This document shows positions 45,313 through 59,560 of a stretch of 64,000 nt of DNA, piece after piece (within the stretch, counting starts at the first letter, position 1; every line of letters starts with the position of its first letter). Source of the DNA: Batillaria attramentaria (taxonomy: Eukaryota > Mollusca > Gastropoda > Batillariidae); the NCBI GenBank assembly GCA_018292915.2, contig JACVVK020000198.1, positions 333,501 to 397,500 of the forward strand, written 5' to 3'. The translations under genes were made by a program, and so were the position numbers. The notes beneath the pieces were generated by a model. That model was not told where the DNA came from, did no database searches, and saw only the letters and a program-made list of their open reading frames with translations.

Positions 45313-45314
<2 letters not shown>

Positions 45315-45837
45315 GGGTGGGTGCGTGCGTTGGCTACATCGTAAATTGTTTTTGAATAACATTTTCATAAACTTGCCACTTTTATGTCCATGATTATGTG
45401 TTGTAATTTTTTTAACAAGACCCCCCACCCACCCACCGGGGGGGGGGGGGGTCTTGTTGTTTTGTTTTTTGCTTTGTTTTGGATGTGGTGTTGTTGTTTT
45501 TTCGGGGGGGGGGGTGTTTTGTTTTGTTTGTTATTTTTTTAGGGTTTTTTTTTTTTGGGGGGGGGGGGGGGGGTTTGGTGTTGTTTTTTTTGTTTGTTTG
45601 TTTTTTGTTTTTTTTTTGTTGTTGTAGTTTTTTGTTGTTTTTTTTTTTGGGGGGGGGGGGGCAAGGGGGGTTTAGGCTTTATTTCTTAACCCAAGAACAG
45701 ATGATACCACAGCGTACCGCGATGAAGAACAAATGGTACGAGAGGAGGGGATCAAAGAGGGACAGGTGTGTGTGTATGTGTGGGAGTGGGGGGAGGAGAG
45801 GGAGGGGAGGAGGTTACTGTACTGTGAAGTGATTGCT

Positions 45838-46010
45838 GAAACCCCCATTCTAGTCATCGCTTAAGCGAGCCAACGAAAAACCTGGTTCCCCGATGGCTCA
45901 AGGGGACCTCGTGCAACTTGTGCTTGGTGCAGTTGTGCAGGCGTTACGTCCACGCAGATTCGTTTTTCGGAAATCGGGCCATTTTTCAGAAACGGCATTA
46001 TTTCATTACC
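45838..46010 (+). repeat. Partial unit of the local tandem duplication
   Basis: Contains CCCCGATGGCTCAAGGGGACC and TTCGTTTTTCGGAAA, which match the second half of the two longer units, then runs directly into unit 2. This indicates at least three rounds of local duplication. Confidence 0.7.
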
Positions 46011-46035
46011 CGCCTACCTCACACATTAATTTTGC

Positions 46036-46245
46036 AGTTAACAGTCGCCACAACAGACGTTAGTCAGATGAGAAAAAGGCACAAAGTCTTGATTTCGGAC
46101 AGGAAAATAATATTTAGCGTTAGGGTTGGAAAATGTATGCTGACATTTGTTTGTTTGTTTTTTTGTTGTTGTTTTTTTTTGGTTTGTTTGTTTTGGGGTT
46201 TTGCAGTACTTGCACAAAATACATATCTCTCTGTCAATCTTGATC

Positions 46246-46295
<50 letters not shown>

Positions 46296-46690
46296 AACAT
46301 TATATAAATTCAATTTGGATCAGTAACAATTTGCTGTATGCTTTCACTGAACTGACCGTGTCTGAACCAAGTCGCCTACCTTCAGACGTGCGTCTGAGAC
46401 GAGAGAGAGGAGGGGTGTGTGTTGGGGGGGGGGGGGCGTTGGGGTCACCATTGAAACCCTAGTTTAGTCATCGCTACGCGAATCAATGGCAAACCTGATT
46501 CCCCGATGGCTCAAAGGGACCTTCATCTTGAGCGTCGTGGCGTGTTTGTGCAGTTGACCCCGGGCGGGCTCGCACGTTCGTTTTTCGGAAACTAGGACAT
46601 TCCTCAGGAACAGATTTATTTTCTCAGGAAGCCCACGCATGTTTGTCACGTATTAAACGCGCTTGTTTCAAGAGTTTGAACAGTCTGGCT
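46036..46690 (+). repeat. Local tandem duplication, unit 2
   Basis: Same order of blocks as unit 1 with a shorter (GT)n (46249-46293). The two longer units lie 1.6 kb apart. Confidence 0.8.
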
Positions 46691-48527
<1,837 letters not shown>

Positions 48528-48535
48528 TTATCCGT

Positions 48536-49710
48536 AGACCTGCGCGGTATTACCGTGTACCGGTATTGTATCAGGTGTAAAGCCTCGCGGTACGGTATAT
48601 CGGTACGGTCTGGTGACAGCCGGTATACCGCGAACATAAAAGGAAACAGAAAGTAGGTCACGCTTCCCAGAACTCAGCGACAGTTCCGCGAAAGTCGGTC
48701 AGGGGCGCACGTGCAAAGCACAGGGCCTGTCTGATCAGTTCTAGTCAGTGTTAGCGATGGCGGACAGTCAGGAAGAGTTCACGATTGTCCCCAATTCCAA
48801 ACATCTGGCGACACTTTGGAGTGAAGAAAAGAAAAGCCGATGGGTTGATCGTAGAAAGTACGGCTGTATGTCTTTCCTGTCAAACTACGGTGAAAACCGC
48901 GGGTGGGACAAGCAACATGAATGCTCATATTAGGAGGCATCACCACCAGTTGCTGTCTGCCAGTAGTGCCACACATTCGGACAGCTCACAGACTGAAGCC
49001 CCTGTGGTCAAACAGCGCCAGCAGACACTGCCTGGAGCCTTCCAAGCACAAGCCGCGAAAAAAACGAAATATCCAGCCAACTCTCCTCGGGCAAAGGACA
49101 TAACGCAAAAGTTGGCTATCTTTATAGTGAAGGATTTGCGGCCGTACACTTTGGTTGAGAACAAGCAGTTTCGCTCCCTCCTGGCAGCACTGGACGAACG
49201 ATACCAATGTCCCTCGCGCGATTAATCGTCGTCGTCATTCCTTTAGAATCTTCAAATCGCCGTTTATTCGTTGATTATTTTACCTCTTTTTTTCTTCTTC
49301 GCCATTCCATGACAAAAGTCGTATATATTCTTTGAATGAGTCATGTTTTTGTTTCTTTCTTAATCAGTATATTTTAGTCCTTTTTGTCTTCTTCTTCTTT
49401 TCATTCATCTTTGATATTTTTAACCGGATTCTTATTCCAATGTTTATGTACCGGGTGTATGTACAATGTTTAAATAAATATTGTCTTTAAACCACGATCT
49501 GTTTTGTGTGTTCAACAATTTGTATCTTGCATTTTCTTTTTTGTGTCCGTCTCACTTAGCATTCTTATATTTTCAACTAATACAGATGATCTGACAGTCA
49601 TCAGCTGTTGTTACTTTGGAAACGGCGGTATACCGTTGAAAAATATCGGTACGTGCGAAAAATATCGCGGTAATACCGGTACGGTTTTCTCTGGCGGTAC
49701 GCAGCACTAG
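48536..49710 (+). mobile_element. hAT-like element with 8-bp target-site duplication
   Basis: Flanked by TTATCCGT at 48528-48535 and 49711-49718, the 8-bp duplication expected of hAT transposons. The right terminus reads CTAGTGCTGCGTACC inward; the left reads AGACCTGCGCGG. Subterminal GGTATTACCG/CGGTATACCG palindromic motifs occur at both ends. At 1175 bp it is too short to carry a full hAT transposase. Confidence 0.82.
48748..49225 (+). pseudogene. Truncated BED-finger hAT/ZBED-type protein
   Basis: ATG 48748 starts MADSQEEFTIVP. The frame then shifts near 48790-48810 into that of IWRHFGVKKRKADGLIVES, continuing CLSCQTTV and SNMNAHIRRHH. The W...F and C..C...H....H layout is a BED zinc finger, a DNA-binding domain typical of hAT transposases. 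It continues to LRPYTLVENKQFRSLLAALD, the conserved segment following BED in ZBED1-like proteins, and stops at 49223-49225. The RNase H-like catalytic domain is absent, so this is an internally deleted, non-autonomous copy. Confidence 0.8.
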
Positions 49711-49718
49711 TTATCCGT

Positions 49719-51447
49719 GACTGAGTCGACGCGGCCCTCAAGCCACTGACGATGGTCCCAAGAGAACCGCTGTGCTATTATTAGCTACGCGGGAAGTCCC
49801 AGCTGATCTGCGTCACCAGATAAGACTGAGCTGGCAAGTGGCCAGGTACTCAACTCACGGCTCAGGGCCGCAGCCAGTACATTTAGTATAGCTGTGTGTC
49901 ACACACACACACACACACACACACAGAAGAGGGTGACGGAGGGAGACGAGACAGACATATCAGCACACGGCGGCGAGAGAGAGAGAGAGCCGAGAGAGAG
50001 AGAGAGTGAGTGAGTGAGTGAGTTTTTAGGGCTTAAAGCCGCGCAAGAGAGAGAGAGAGAGCCGAGAGAGAGAGAGAGAGAGCGGACAGACAGACAGAGT
50101 CGGAGAGAGAGAGACAGAGAGAGCATTTAATTATTCATTTAGCGCTGTCCTATCTCACCTAATTTCCTGTGACTGGAACGGTTACTGAGACTGAGCAGAG
50201 CTGAGACGTTAGGCACAGGCAACACCTGAAACAACAAATGAGAACATGCTTGTACTGCTTAACTCATCACTGAAATCCCATGAGCAAAAAGTGCATGCAG
50301 ATCAAAACATACCGCTGTGAGAAAACTCCTTTCGCACACAAATCTCGACCCCCTGCGCCCCCTCCCCCACCCCACCCCCACCCTGACCTCCATTTTCCGG
50401 CTCACCGCCTCTCCCCATTCCATTCGTTTCCTACGATGAACGTGCGTGCACATTAGCCAGCATTTCATAGCTGATAGTTTAGGGGAGAGGGGTTTTGTTG
50501 TTTTGTTTGTCGATGCATGTAAGCATTTAATACTGACTTAAGTTTGCGGTATATTTCCCTATTATCGGTCGGTTTACTTTTGCAATAGTGAGTATCATTT
50601 TGCCACCCATATACAACGCAAGCGCGGCTTCAGTTGTTGTGCTCAGATCGACGTGGTTGCATTTCAGTCATATTTTTCTTGTTTAAGAGCGTCCTTTCAC
50701 AAAATTACCACATGTGATTTAATGTTTTAATTTGAAGCTTTCCCTTCAGTGAATTAAGCCAACCACGGTAGATTATCGATGTGATGTTTAGCACGACCAT
50801 TGCCTAAGTTTAGACAGAGCTTGTCACCTTCTGGTTTCGAGCGATCCACCACAGATAAAACCAAGAGATGTTTCAAGTAAAACTGGCTCCATATCCTTGA
50901 TATGCTTGCTATTTGAAGATGTATTTATGTTTGTTTGTTTTTTAATTCCACGCGAAATTTGCTTTAGCGAGTCGGGGGGGGGGGGGGAGGGCAAATGTAC
51001 CCTAGCTCAGTCTTCCAGATTACCTGAGCGGGGCCTCTCAATTTACACGGTCAAGTCTTACAGGCGATATTCTGTGATATTGTCACCGAGAGATCCGTTT
51101 CCGGAAAACGAAGAGGTTACAAATTACAACAGCGTATATGTCTTTACCATCTGATGGCTGCATTCTTTTTGGTGCCGACTTTGCATAAATTAGGTACGGG
51201 CGTTAAACCGGCGAAGTCAGCAGTCACCCAATAGACGGTGAAGTGCTGGGTGTACATTTGCCCCCCTCACTACCCCCCCCCCCCACCCCTCCGATAATGA
51301 CTCGTATACATTTGCACCTCATGCCGGGCGAACTATAACAACTGAGCAACAGTAACATTCAATACATATAACAAAGAGAGCGATTTTCAGCTTAATATTT
51401 TCCTCTCATCGCACGTTTAGCGTATAGACAGAGAATAAATACCAGTA
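49719..51447. other. Intergenic
   Basis: GA/CT-rich tracts at 49970-50120. They are interrupted by TTTTAGGGCTTAAAGCCGCG, which also occurs near 47446. No gene signal seen. Confidence 0.5.
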
Positions 51448-51700
51448 TGTGACCCGTTCTCGCGAAAGGGACCGTAAGTCGCGCTAGGCCGAACGCCGCT
51501 ACAGGCGAAAAGAGTGCCGGGGGTCAGTATGGCCGCCTTGTGAGTAGCCAACTTCAACTGCCGATATCTCTGTTAGTTTTAGTAGTACAGCTTTCGTTCT
51601 TATATTGAATCTAACTGCATAACCAGTAGATTGCAGTAAAATACATATCTCAAAATTGATAATTTTCGACTTATGGTCCCTTTTGTGAGAACGGGTCACA
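51448..51700. mobile_element. 253-bp MITE with 36-bp terminal inverted repeats
   Basis: Flanked by TA on both sides. The termini read TGTGACCCGTTCTCGCGAAA and, from the other end, TGTGACCCGTTCTCACAAAA, and complementarity continues through GGGACC.TAAGTCG. No coding capacity. The TA target suggests mobilisation by a Tc1/mariner-type transposase. Confidence 0.9.
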
Positions 51701-51736
51701 TATAAAGATCGTATTGTCACATACCTTTCCGCTCTC

Positions 51737-51940
51737 CGACTCAGTCCGGCTATTGACGGGGCGAACCGAACTTGGAAGTGTCCGGCAAACGTAGACTGAG
51801 CTTACGGCCTGCAGTGTTGGTGACCTGGCTAGCAAATGGGGCACACCTGGCTCGCCTGGCCGCCTTATGGCCTCAGCTCCGCTAGCGGGAATTCCCAAGT
51901 TCACTGGCCAGTCTGCCAGACCGCGGGCTGATTTATGAAC
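51737..51940 (+). repeat. Dispersed repeat related to 54665-54850
   Basis: GGTGACCTGGCTAGCA, CGGGAATTC.CAAGTT and CTGCCAGACCGC.GGCTGATTT are shared in order with the segment near 54665-54850. Ends undefined. Confidence 0.55.
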
Positions 51941-52137
51941 GTGCTCTTTCGTAACTATGTTAACGGAAAATGGTTTTCCCGAAAATCGGTAAGAACAGAT
52001 ATCAAATAACGTTATCATGACACTGCATTTTAACAGTAGAGGCGGTTTCCAGATATCCCTTTGCCATTCGCTCAAAAAAAAAAAAAATACTGAAAGAGAA
52101 GAGAAAGAGAGAAAACACACATACAAGAGCGGCACCG

Positions 52138-52197
<60 letters not shown>
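52138..52197. repeat. (AC)n microsatellite
   Basis: About 60 bases of AC repeats, followed by a short (GA)n. Confidence 0.95.
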
Positions 52198-52199
<2 letters not shown>

Positions 52200-52577
52200 C
52201 CCGTGACACAGAGAGAGAGAGAGAGAGTTGTATATTCTGTGTAGTGAACCAAATAATACAGAAATAATTCTACTGTGATTGTCTCAGCTGGAACAGGTTA
52301 TCTCGGCATGGTGTTCTTCCCAAGATTTATGAAGCCGCTTTAGTAATGTCGAACACAAGTGTTGTTAATAACATTTCGTGGTAATCGTGAGACTTTATAT
52401 TTCATAGTTCACCTGCACGCATTTTCAGTATTAATTAAGTTAGGTCTTGAATTGTTGCCACTTTCGTGTGTGTGTGTGTGTGTGTATATGTATATATAGT
52501 TTGTGGATCTCATGTAATGTTAGGTCCCAGTGGTGCCTTTGTTGCGCAAGGTATCAAGTTTTACTTCCTAAAGCTTT

Positions 52578-52741
52578 GGGTGTTTGGGGGTTTAACGTCC
52601 TTTTCCACCACATACGGGTGATATCAAAGACGGGTCAACGATGGAAAAGCCAGCACAGATATTTGGCCCCAGCCGGGGTACGAACTCACAACCCAAGCAT
52701 GAGAAGTCCAACGCTCTACCATTCGGCCACACCGGCTCCCG
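52578..52741 (-). mobile_element. SINE-A copy (-) with 12-bp target-site duplication
   Basis: Full-length 164-bp copy flanked by TCCTAAAGCTTT at 52566-52577 and 52742-52753. It is closely similar to the copy at 20841-21009. Confidence 0.92.
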
Positions 52742-52753
52742 TCCTAAAGCTTT

Positions 52754-54602
52754 ACTTTAGCAGTTGTTTATGACTTTCTTTCATGAGTATGGTTTGGCAT
52801 AGTATGCGTGCATGGCATACTTACAGTCTCGAACGTGACCCATTTGAACCGTATTTACAAGCAAACAAAAGTGGTATCTGCCACGTCTATTTCCTGACAT
52901 ACCGTATCTGTTCGTAGACTGTTCTACCATCCATTTTGAGCAAAAATATAGATCGTAAATACTGGGTATTTTGTGGTCATTTGGAGATCTGTCTGGTTGT
53001 TGTGTTATTTACAATTGAATGGGTCAGTGGCCATGTAGCGTAACCAAGAGTGCAAGCAGCTTCAAAAGCTTGCTTCTTATCTCTATTTATTCGTCTAGTA
53101 CATTTTGTGGTTTTCACAAATCGGCACATACCTCATTTCTCCACGTACTACTATACCGTGCATCGTCAGTGAAATGGATCATTCATACGGCGTACTCAAG
53201 TCGTGATCTGGCGACCCCTACCCCCCCCCCCACCCCCTCCCGCCTTCCGCCCAGGTCGGCCAAGCCAGGTGAGAATTCCCGAAGTCCGTTACTGGGCGTT
53301 ACATGCGTTCGCTTACAGGTCTCCTGGGTCAACAAAAACCTTTGCCCTCGGCGTGTTCACTACCACTGATTGACTATGCGAGTATGCAGACAGCACAGCC
53401 TGCTCTGTCACAATTTTTACGCTTTCCCGCGTCTCTGAAACCGCAACACTGTGAAAAACGGAGCGGAGCTAGAAACACTACAGTCATGTATTTACTCCGA
53501 AAGTGGCGGCCGTTCACGGAGATAGGCATGTTTGGTAACTTTTCTTTCACAGTCAAAGTTAAATCAAACAATGTGTATGGGCACAGAATTTTTTGTTTAT
53601 ATCAACAGGGCCGACCTTTCAGTCTGTGTGAACTTCAGTATTAAGCTGGACTGGCCAACAGCGCGGCTGGCATTTGCCCTCATAACCTGCTCATTACACG
53701 TCAGAACTCAGCCCGAATGATCCAACTCAAAACTGGTGCAATGCGTACCGCGCCAACAGAGAGCACGCGAGTCTTCACCGGGCTGAGTGCTGGTGATTAG
53801 GCCTCAGTTTACTTTTAGGCTTTTGCTGTAAGCGAGGAAGATCGCGGTTTCGGGCCTTCTCGTTAAGTGCACAATGGTATGTCTTCCTCAATGACGATCA
53901 AAACATTAAATTCACCAGAAACTCACATGCTTGCGTTTTCGCGGTGGTCTCCGAGGCGTGGAAACATCTTCAACTGTGACATAGATGCACGGTAGTCTTT
54001 CTTTCATAATGCTTGCGGTTTTTTGTTAATCGAGAATACCTTTAATTTGTGTGTGTTTGTTCCATGTCATCTAAGCCATTGCCTGGCCTGAATATAAAAA
54101 AAAAAATGATGTGGCATAAGGAGACGTGAGGAGACACATTATAATGACACGAATATTGTATAAGCTTATGTCAGATTCGTTTAATCAAAACCACACAGGA
54201 AACTGATTCAGACACCAGTGATGAATAAATCCCACAACCATGTAACAAAAAATGCTGTAAAGCCCAGCGAAAAAATCATACAAACTGATACAGCCTAAAT
54301 ATCATTTTCCTCACAGTGTCCCTGTTACTGTGAGACATTTGAAGCGTCCGGTATTTCACCTCTGGTGTAATCACGTATAAATAAGTGCTTAGCCTTTGCT
54401 TAAGTGCACCGCAAAAAAAATGTTTTGGGAACATTCTGAGACTTACTTTTTGTAGGGGCATCTTTCTGCTTCACATTTAGGGCACTGCTCGCAAGCCCAG
54501 TCACAGTGTTATTATACCCCCCCCCCCCCCCCCCCGGCAAAAATGCAGTGTTTTAGACAATTGTATAACTTTGTACAATTTGTACAAGATTAGAAATATG
54601 AT

Positions 54603-54645
<43 letters not shown>

Positions 54646-55738
54646 GCAAACCTTTTGCTCTGAGTCCGGTACAGCAGACGTGATCGAGTGAAGTGTCCAG
54701 CAGGCGTGGGATCAGTCCGACAGTGGTGGTGACCTGGCTAGCAGCTTGAACGTACCGCGGCCTCCATATCTAATTCTTTGCCGGCCTTTCTCTACCGGGA
54801 ATTCACAAGTTAACTGTTTGCCAGACCGCAGGCTGATTTGTGTGTGCATTATGTCGGTGCTTTTCTCAACTGCTTGACTCGTCAAAGCAGTCATGTCACA
54901 GGTTGTGCGAGTGGTCCTCTCGACTGTTTACAGACATTAAACTGGGTGAGTGTTATCACTGTTGCAACAGTCGCTGAAAAAGTGCTTGCCAGCCGGACTG
55001 AGAGCGCCGAGCGGACAACTAAAGAAATTTCTGTGCAGTTTCCTCAGTCCAATTCAGTGATTCAGTATACTATCTCCTTTGTCTGATTTTGTTCATTGCG
55101 ACTTTCAAAGAGAACCTCCTCACGTACAGTCTCATGAAATACTAAATGAAAGTCCTCCAGTTATCATTCCAAGTTATCTCAGCAGGTTAAGTAACATCGT
55201 GAGGCTTAGCTGCAGTTAGTGAAAATAGAGAGATCAGTATGCTATGCTGCTTCTTGTAGTCGGTGCAAATGTATGTTCAGCTGTAGCGCTTTGTTATAAC
55301 TAATCGGTTTGTTTGTTTGTTTGTTTGTTTGTTTGTTTGTTTGTAACCGAGGTGGGATGCGCTTTAATAAACGTCACTAACGCATGGCTTTATACATGCA
55401 TACACTGATGCACTTGTTGGCGTCGTGACTGGTGGGCGTGCCAAGGCATGCGGGAATTCCCGGTTTCCTTCGCGAAGATCAGTATTGCATGGTTATGCTA
55501 CCTAGATTCTCCTTGCAAATGCATATTACACGCACGCGCGCGCGCACACACACACACACACGCACACCTGTAGGAATGCATGTTTCAGTCCTGTAGTAGC
55601 TAGGCTCACGAAGACTGCGCTTCTCATTGTTCCCATCTACTCAATGTATTCCTTTATATGTTTGTTCCTGGTTGATTCTTTCATTTGTCTTGTTTACTAA
55701 GCAATTTTGAATCTGTGTTGGGAGGACCGTCTAACGCG

Positions 55739-55816
<78 letters not shown>

Positions 55817-57464
55817 CACATTCTCGTGCAACAGTGACCACACATGTACGCTAATCGCTTGTCAAACTGAGCTCCAAAATAAGATTTAATGCAAATGCAC
55901 ACTCCCATCAGTTTGTGAATGACACACTTGTCTCGGCAAAAGTAAACTGTTCAGTTTTCAAGGTTTAGATTTTAGCTAAGCTTAAAATATGCAATGCGCT
56001 TTATATTTTGCTTTAAGAGACTGGGTTTAGATTTTTTTATCTACGACAAACAAAGCCTCTTTTGACAGGTAGGAGGAACAGAATGCTTTGGGAGGGTCAC
56101 TTGCTATGCTCCCTGACCATGAACGCTACAAAAGTCGAACTTAATGAGGCTGTATCTAACAAAAAAAAGTTCTTAATTTCCGTACCGCAAAGTGTCATAA
56201 GTATGTCTGATATGAAGTAGAAACATGTCTAATACACGAATGAAGCTTTAAAAGGACATTAGATTAATCCTAGAAGGGTCCTTGGCACTAGGACATTCAC
56301 GATATAAATCGGACTATAACCGATGTTGTTGCCCTTGCAACATCACTAAACACAGCTGTAATCGCGTCATGATCACGGACTTAAAAGCTATCTTGATCAT
56401 CACTCTTGTGCCAGCGGCTGCCGTCAACCGAATTTGAATTCGGACAACACAGACCAAAGATCTCTAACGCAGGGCACTTCACTAGCGTCGGCATGTTATC
56501 ACAACATTTGTTAGATACGCTTAACATACTCAAAAACAGCTGAGATTTCCACTAAAAAGGTTATTATATAAACAACATTATGTACAGACAAAAACAAGGA
56601 TTATAACTTTCGCCCCTTTCTTCTGGCATACTGGTGCATCTACTTTTATAACACCACACATAATCTGTTAATTCTGCACATAAAACATGAAAACACAAAC
56701 ACAGACAAAAACATCAATCGTAGTTGTCAGTTTAGAAACTAAGCCTGAATAGATGACGTAGCAAGTGATGCACAAACAAACAAGCAAAGGTAATTAGTAA
56801 TAACAATACGCTATTTTAAAAAAATCAACAGAAGAAAGATTTTTATGGAGTCTCTCAGGTGCGTTTGCAGCTATCACTAGCTGCAGGAGCGGCAGCAGCA
56901 GCATCGATGTCCTCGTCACCATTGTCGTCAACAACATCATAATAATTATACCATACATTTCACATTACAGATTTTGTTTCGGTCCCTTATAAAAATACAC
57001 AAAGCTATCCAGATTATAATCCAATTCCTTTTCTCCTTCCTCTAAACGTAGTAACATAACAAAGAAGCACTAAAAATATCCACAAAGCTACACACGAAGT
57101 TAAAACGCCCTTGTGACTAGTCTTGAAAAAAAAGACTCAGCTAGCTAACTTTTATTTTTGGTAAGAGCAGTAGTGGGGCTACGAGGCTACCGATAAGGTC
57201 CGTTCTTCTTTGTTTTATTGTAGCCAAGTTACTGCTGATATTTAAACAAAGGATGCCTTTGTAGCTTAAAAGCAACTGCCAGGACATGCTGATATTATCA
57301 AGTTTAAAGTGAAGATAAATTTTTAAAAAGCGAAATATATATTATAAAGATCGAAATGTACAAATGTCCAGCAGGCAAACGTAAACTAAACTGCTTCAAA
57401 TTTACACACATACCACAAATCAGAAAAAAATACAATAAATATGCATACAACAAGGATGAATGAT
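52754..57464. other. Gene-poor stretch
   Basis: Contains a repeat similar to 25540-25680 near 53690-53800 and a repeat similar to 51737-51940 at 54665-54850. It also has a poly-C run at 54518, (AC)n tracts at 54606-54641 and 55741-55812, and (GTTT)n at 55306-55343. The 55.8-57.4 kb part is AT-rich unique sequence. I see no gene. Confidence 0.5.
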
Positions 57465-57916
57465 CCCATCCTTTAAAGTTGTTTCTCCCAATTTCGTGCT
57501 ATTTTGTAGTTATTGTTGCCAGTGCTTTTAATATATTTTTCTTGTCTGTAAGACCTACCGAAGACACTAGACACCATAGCGGATCCAGAATCTTAGGCGA
57601 GAGAGAGAAAACGTCAGTTCCGTGAACTAAACATTTGACGTCAGCCTCACACAGGTCGTCATACAGAGAGGAGAGAGAGAGAGAGAGAGAGATGACGTCA
57701 GGTCCGTGAACTAAACATTTGACGTCAGCCTCACTCAGGTCGTCTGACGGAAGATGTTTGTTCATGTCTTGTGATTTTTCTGTCTGTGTTGTGACTTCCT
57801 CGACTGAATGTATTTTTACATGAAATCTGGAAGATGCAGAGGGCTGGTGAAATGTCGGAGGCAGTGACGAAATTTACAGATTTTGTCTGTGAACTAAACA
57901 TTTGACGTCAGCCACA

Positions 57917-58651
57917 AGGCCCTTGCACACTGGCGTCACGCGACATTGTCGCGCCACGCGTGCAGCAAATTTTGTCACGTGTCTACGTGTGCAACCCCTT
58001 GAAGCGCGGAGCGACAGACGTAGCACGACTGAAAAATTCTGTCGCGCGAGGATAGGAACTGTTCTATTCGGCGCGCTCGACGCGCGCGTGGAGCATGAAT
58101 TCAGCCAACCAGAAGAGAGCACAAGGGCCAGCACTCGCCATCCTCTTCTCTTCCAAGATGGCGGAATTGCGCAAAGACGAAATGTTTCGCCTCATCGACC
58201 TGTATCGTGAACAGGAAAACCTCTACAATTTTCAGCTCGATTCATATCACAATCGACGGGTATGCCGTTTTGTTGTGTCACTCTCCGCTGACTCACACTA
58301 AGGTAAATACATAAATGGAGTAAATAAAACTAGACACAAACCGCTTGTCACCGACTGATCTCTCATCATTCTACAGCAAAGGTTTGTTGTAGCTAAATTC
58401 TATCAAGTTATCGTGGCCTCGATCACCAGTCTCTATTCCAACTGCAAACAAGCAGTCTGAAGTTTATGATACGTTTCAGATATAATTTCGCATTCCATCG
58501 CACACTCAGAAGCACTCGTGGCGAGATCTCCGAAAGCAGCACGCGCGCGATTCTGACTCCACGTGTGAGAGCCCCACCGTGCGTGCAGCACGCAAAGCGC
58601 GACAAGCGTGCGTGCGTGCGATGTAGCACCGACGCTAGTGTGCACGGGCCC
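57917..58651 (+). mobile_element. PIF/Harbinger-like element inserted in repeat family 1 copy B
   Basis: The termini read AGGCCCTTGCACACTGGCGTC inward from the left, in part, and GGGCCCGTGCACACTAGCGTC from the right. They are flanked by ACA (57914-57916) and TCA (58652-58654). Copy A of the host repeat reads straight through (GTCAGCCTCACACTGCTCG), showing the empty site and implying a 3-bp TCA duplication with one later change. GGCC..TGCACACT ends and 3-bp duplications fit PIF/Harbinger. Only a MADF-like fragment is encoded. Confidence 0.82.
58158..58259 (+). pseudogene. MADF-like N-terminal coding fragment in the Harbinger-like element
   Basis: ATG 58158 reads MAELRKDEMFRLIDLYREQE then NLYNFQLDSYHNRR, 34 codons up to a possible donor GTATGC. 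LI.LY.....LY.....Y.NR is the opening pattern of the MADF (Myb/SANT-like) DNA-binding domain, the usual second protein of PIF/Harbinger elements. The rest of the domain and the transposase are missing, so it is a deletion derivative. A CAAGATGGCGG (YY1-like) motif overlaps the start codon. Confidence 0.6.
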
Positions 58652-59328
58652 TCACGCTGCTCGTCTGACAGAAGATTCGTGTTCATGTCTTTTGATTTCC
58701 TTGTTGCTTTTGTGACTTCCTTGACCTAATTAATTTTTACATAAAATCTGGAAGATCTAGAAGGCTGGTGAAATGTGGACTTGAATACCTTGGACTGTGC
58801 TTACAAAATCGCAAAATTGGAAATCTTTTGACCGGTGCTTCTTGCAGAAACTTGAAACAAATATGTTTATCTAAAAGCTCTGTTATTCTTAATACTAAAG
58901 CTATAATAGTGCAGTAGTTCCTGTCATATGTGCAGTTGTCACACGTGACGAAAATGCCGGGATGATGAGTAATTTGAAGGAGTCTTTTCTTAGTTATTTT
59001 GGCCTTATATACAAACCACCCGTACCTTGACAATATTTTTATTTTTTACACAAAATCTGTCAGAGCTACAGAGCTGTGCTACGAACACAGTCAGTATAAC
59101 TGGATGAACTTCCAAACTCTAAAAAATTAATGCATTTGAACAACTTTTTTTTTTGTAAAAATACGTACGTAACAAGACCAATTTCTTTACATGGGTGATA
59201 ACTCTTCTAAAAATTCGGAAAGTGAAAAATCGTGAAAGGTATGTCTGAAGAATATGACTGCCCATTTCATCTCAAAGTAAAAAGCCCTCCCACGAGGTGG
59301 TTTAGGACATAGCCATGATTTCATCCGT

Positions 59329-59331
<3 letters not shown>

Positions 59332-59379
<48 letters not shown>
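59332..59379. repeat. (AC)n microsatellite within family 1 copy B
   Basis: Occupies the same position as the (AC)n at 2629-2667 in copy A, so the tract is part of the element. Confidence 0.95.
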
Positions 59380-59380
<1 letters not shown>

Positions 59381-59560
59381 CTCCCGCCAAAAAGAACGCG
59401 GCAGCATGGTGTGCACGTAAGATGTCCATGACGCAGATTTCGTTACGTCACGTGCGTGAAAGTACGTATTGTCTGGAGAAACGTCACAGTCTTGTTTTGT
59501 ATCACTGAAACTTGTTGCTGCGCGTAGCGAAATCTGCCCCCTCCTATAAAGTTGCCTCTG

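Larger units (their letters stand above)
57465..59560 (+). mobile_element. Repeat element family 1, copy B (carries an insertion)
   Basis: Same orientation and block order as 1497-2848: the TTTAAAGTTGTTTCTCCCAATTTCG start, GTCAGTTCCGTGAACTAAAC, tandem TTTGACGTCAGC units, and CAGTTGTCACACGTGACGA. It then has an (AC)n tract (59332-59379) and CTTGTTTTGTATCACTGAAAC, ending at CTCCTATAAAGTTG. It is longer than copy A because of the 735-bp Harbinger-like insertion. Confidence 0.75.
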
